Below the pieces are notes generated by a model. That model was not told the DNA's origin. It searched no databases and worked only from the letters and a program-made list of their open reading frames with translations. 5,785 nt of DNA. Origin: an uncultured Chitinophagaceae bacterium. GTDB taxonomy: Bacteria > Bacteroidota > Bacteroidia > Chitinophagales > Chitinophagaceae. The stretch is taken from positions 1 through 5,785 of the forward strand of contig CAMLEM010000129.1 of NCBI GenBank assembly GCA_946479005.1, read 5' to 3'. Below are positions 5,649-5,785 of this stretch, in pieces (the first letter of the stretch is position 1; every line of letters begins with the position of its first letter). The translations under genes and the position numbers were made by a program.

Positions 5649-5785
5649 ATGAAATTCATTGCGTCTTCTTCTTCCCTGCTGAAACAGCTGCAGCATATCG
5701 CAGGCGTGATCAACGCAAACACGGTTTTGCCGATCCTTGAGGATTTTCTTTTCGAGGTGGAAAAAAATAAGCTTTCCGTGGTCGC
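5649..5785 (+). CDS. dnaN: DNA polymerase III beta subunit (sliding clamp), N-terminal fragment
   Basis: Starts with ATG at 5649 and runs off the window after 45 complete codons. The visible residues (MKFIASSSSLLKQLQHIAG, then VINANTVLPILEDFLFEVE) match the first strand and helix of the bacterial beta clamp. This includes the characteristic NTVLPILEDFLFE block, which in other phyla reads close to TLPILSNVLLE. The clamp is a ring-forming dimer that tethers DNA polymerase III and repair polymerases to DNA. There is no Shine-Dalgarno sequence before the ATG, which is usual for this phylum. It is divergent from the operon encoding the 439-aa protein, the protease and RecX. The identification rests on only 45 residues, but the pattern is distinctive; the rest lies outside the window. 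Confidence 0.88.
   Translation, partial: MKFIASSSSLLKQLQHIAGVINANTVLPILEDFLFEVEKNKLSVV

Overview
The window looks like chromosomal DNA of a Bacteroidota bacterium, most likely from the Chitinophagaceae. The support is a secreted protein with a type IX secretion (T9SS) C-terminal sorting tail, an S41 peptidase with the GEETGGG active-site region common in this phylum, a DnaN N-terminus of the Bacteroidota type, and start regions mostly without Shine-Dalgarno sequences. The family-level placement is inference from protein resemblance only. No RNA gene, CRISPR array, insertion sequence or phage gene is visible, and coding density is very high.

Left part (1-2648): the C-terminal part of an S41 (tail-specific protease-like) peptidase on the + strand, cut by the window edge, converges with a complete nitrilase-superfamily omega-amidase (YafV/Nit2 type) on the - strand, only 4 nt away. 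A 134-nt divergent intergenic region (1840-1973) follows and holds a long imperfect inverted repeat. It separates the amidase from a small exported + strand protein made of a signal peptide, one Fn3-like beta domain and a T9SS sorting tail.

Right part (2649-5785): a tightly packed - strand operon reads, in transcription order, from an unrecognised 439-aa protein to a cytosolic trypsin-like serine protease with a zinc ribbon and a C-terminal YbjN-like domain, then to recX. The two junctions overlap by 1-4 nt, and each downstream start has a GGAGG seven bases upstream, inside the last codons of the preceding gene. The dnaN gene (beta sliding clamp) starts divergently 53 nt from the first operon gene and runs off the window.

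The most interesting point is this operon. The N-terminal part of the 439-aa protein and the C-terminal part of the protease share a sequence pattern: an MP pair, LLE-x-N, then KAD-x-x-DD at identical spacing. Both therefore probably carry the same YbjN / type III chaperone-like fold. This suggests a cytosolic protease and a partner protein that recognise something through related domains, translated together with the RecA regulator RecX. The functional link is inference.
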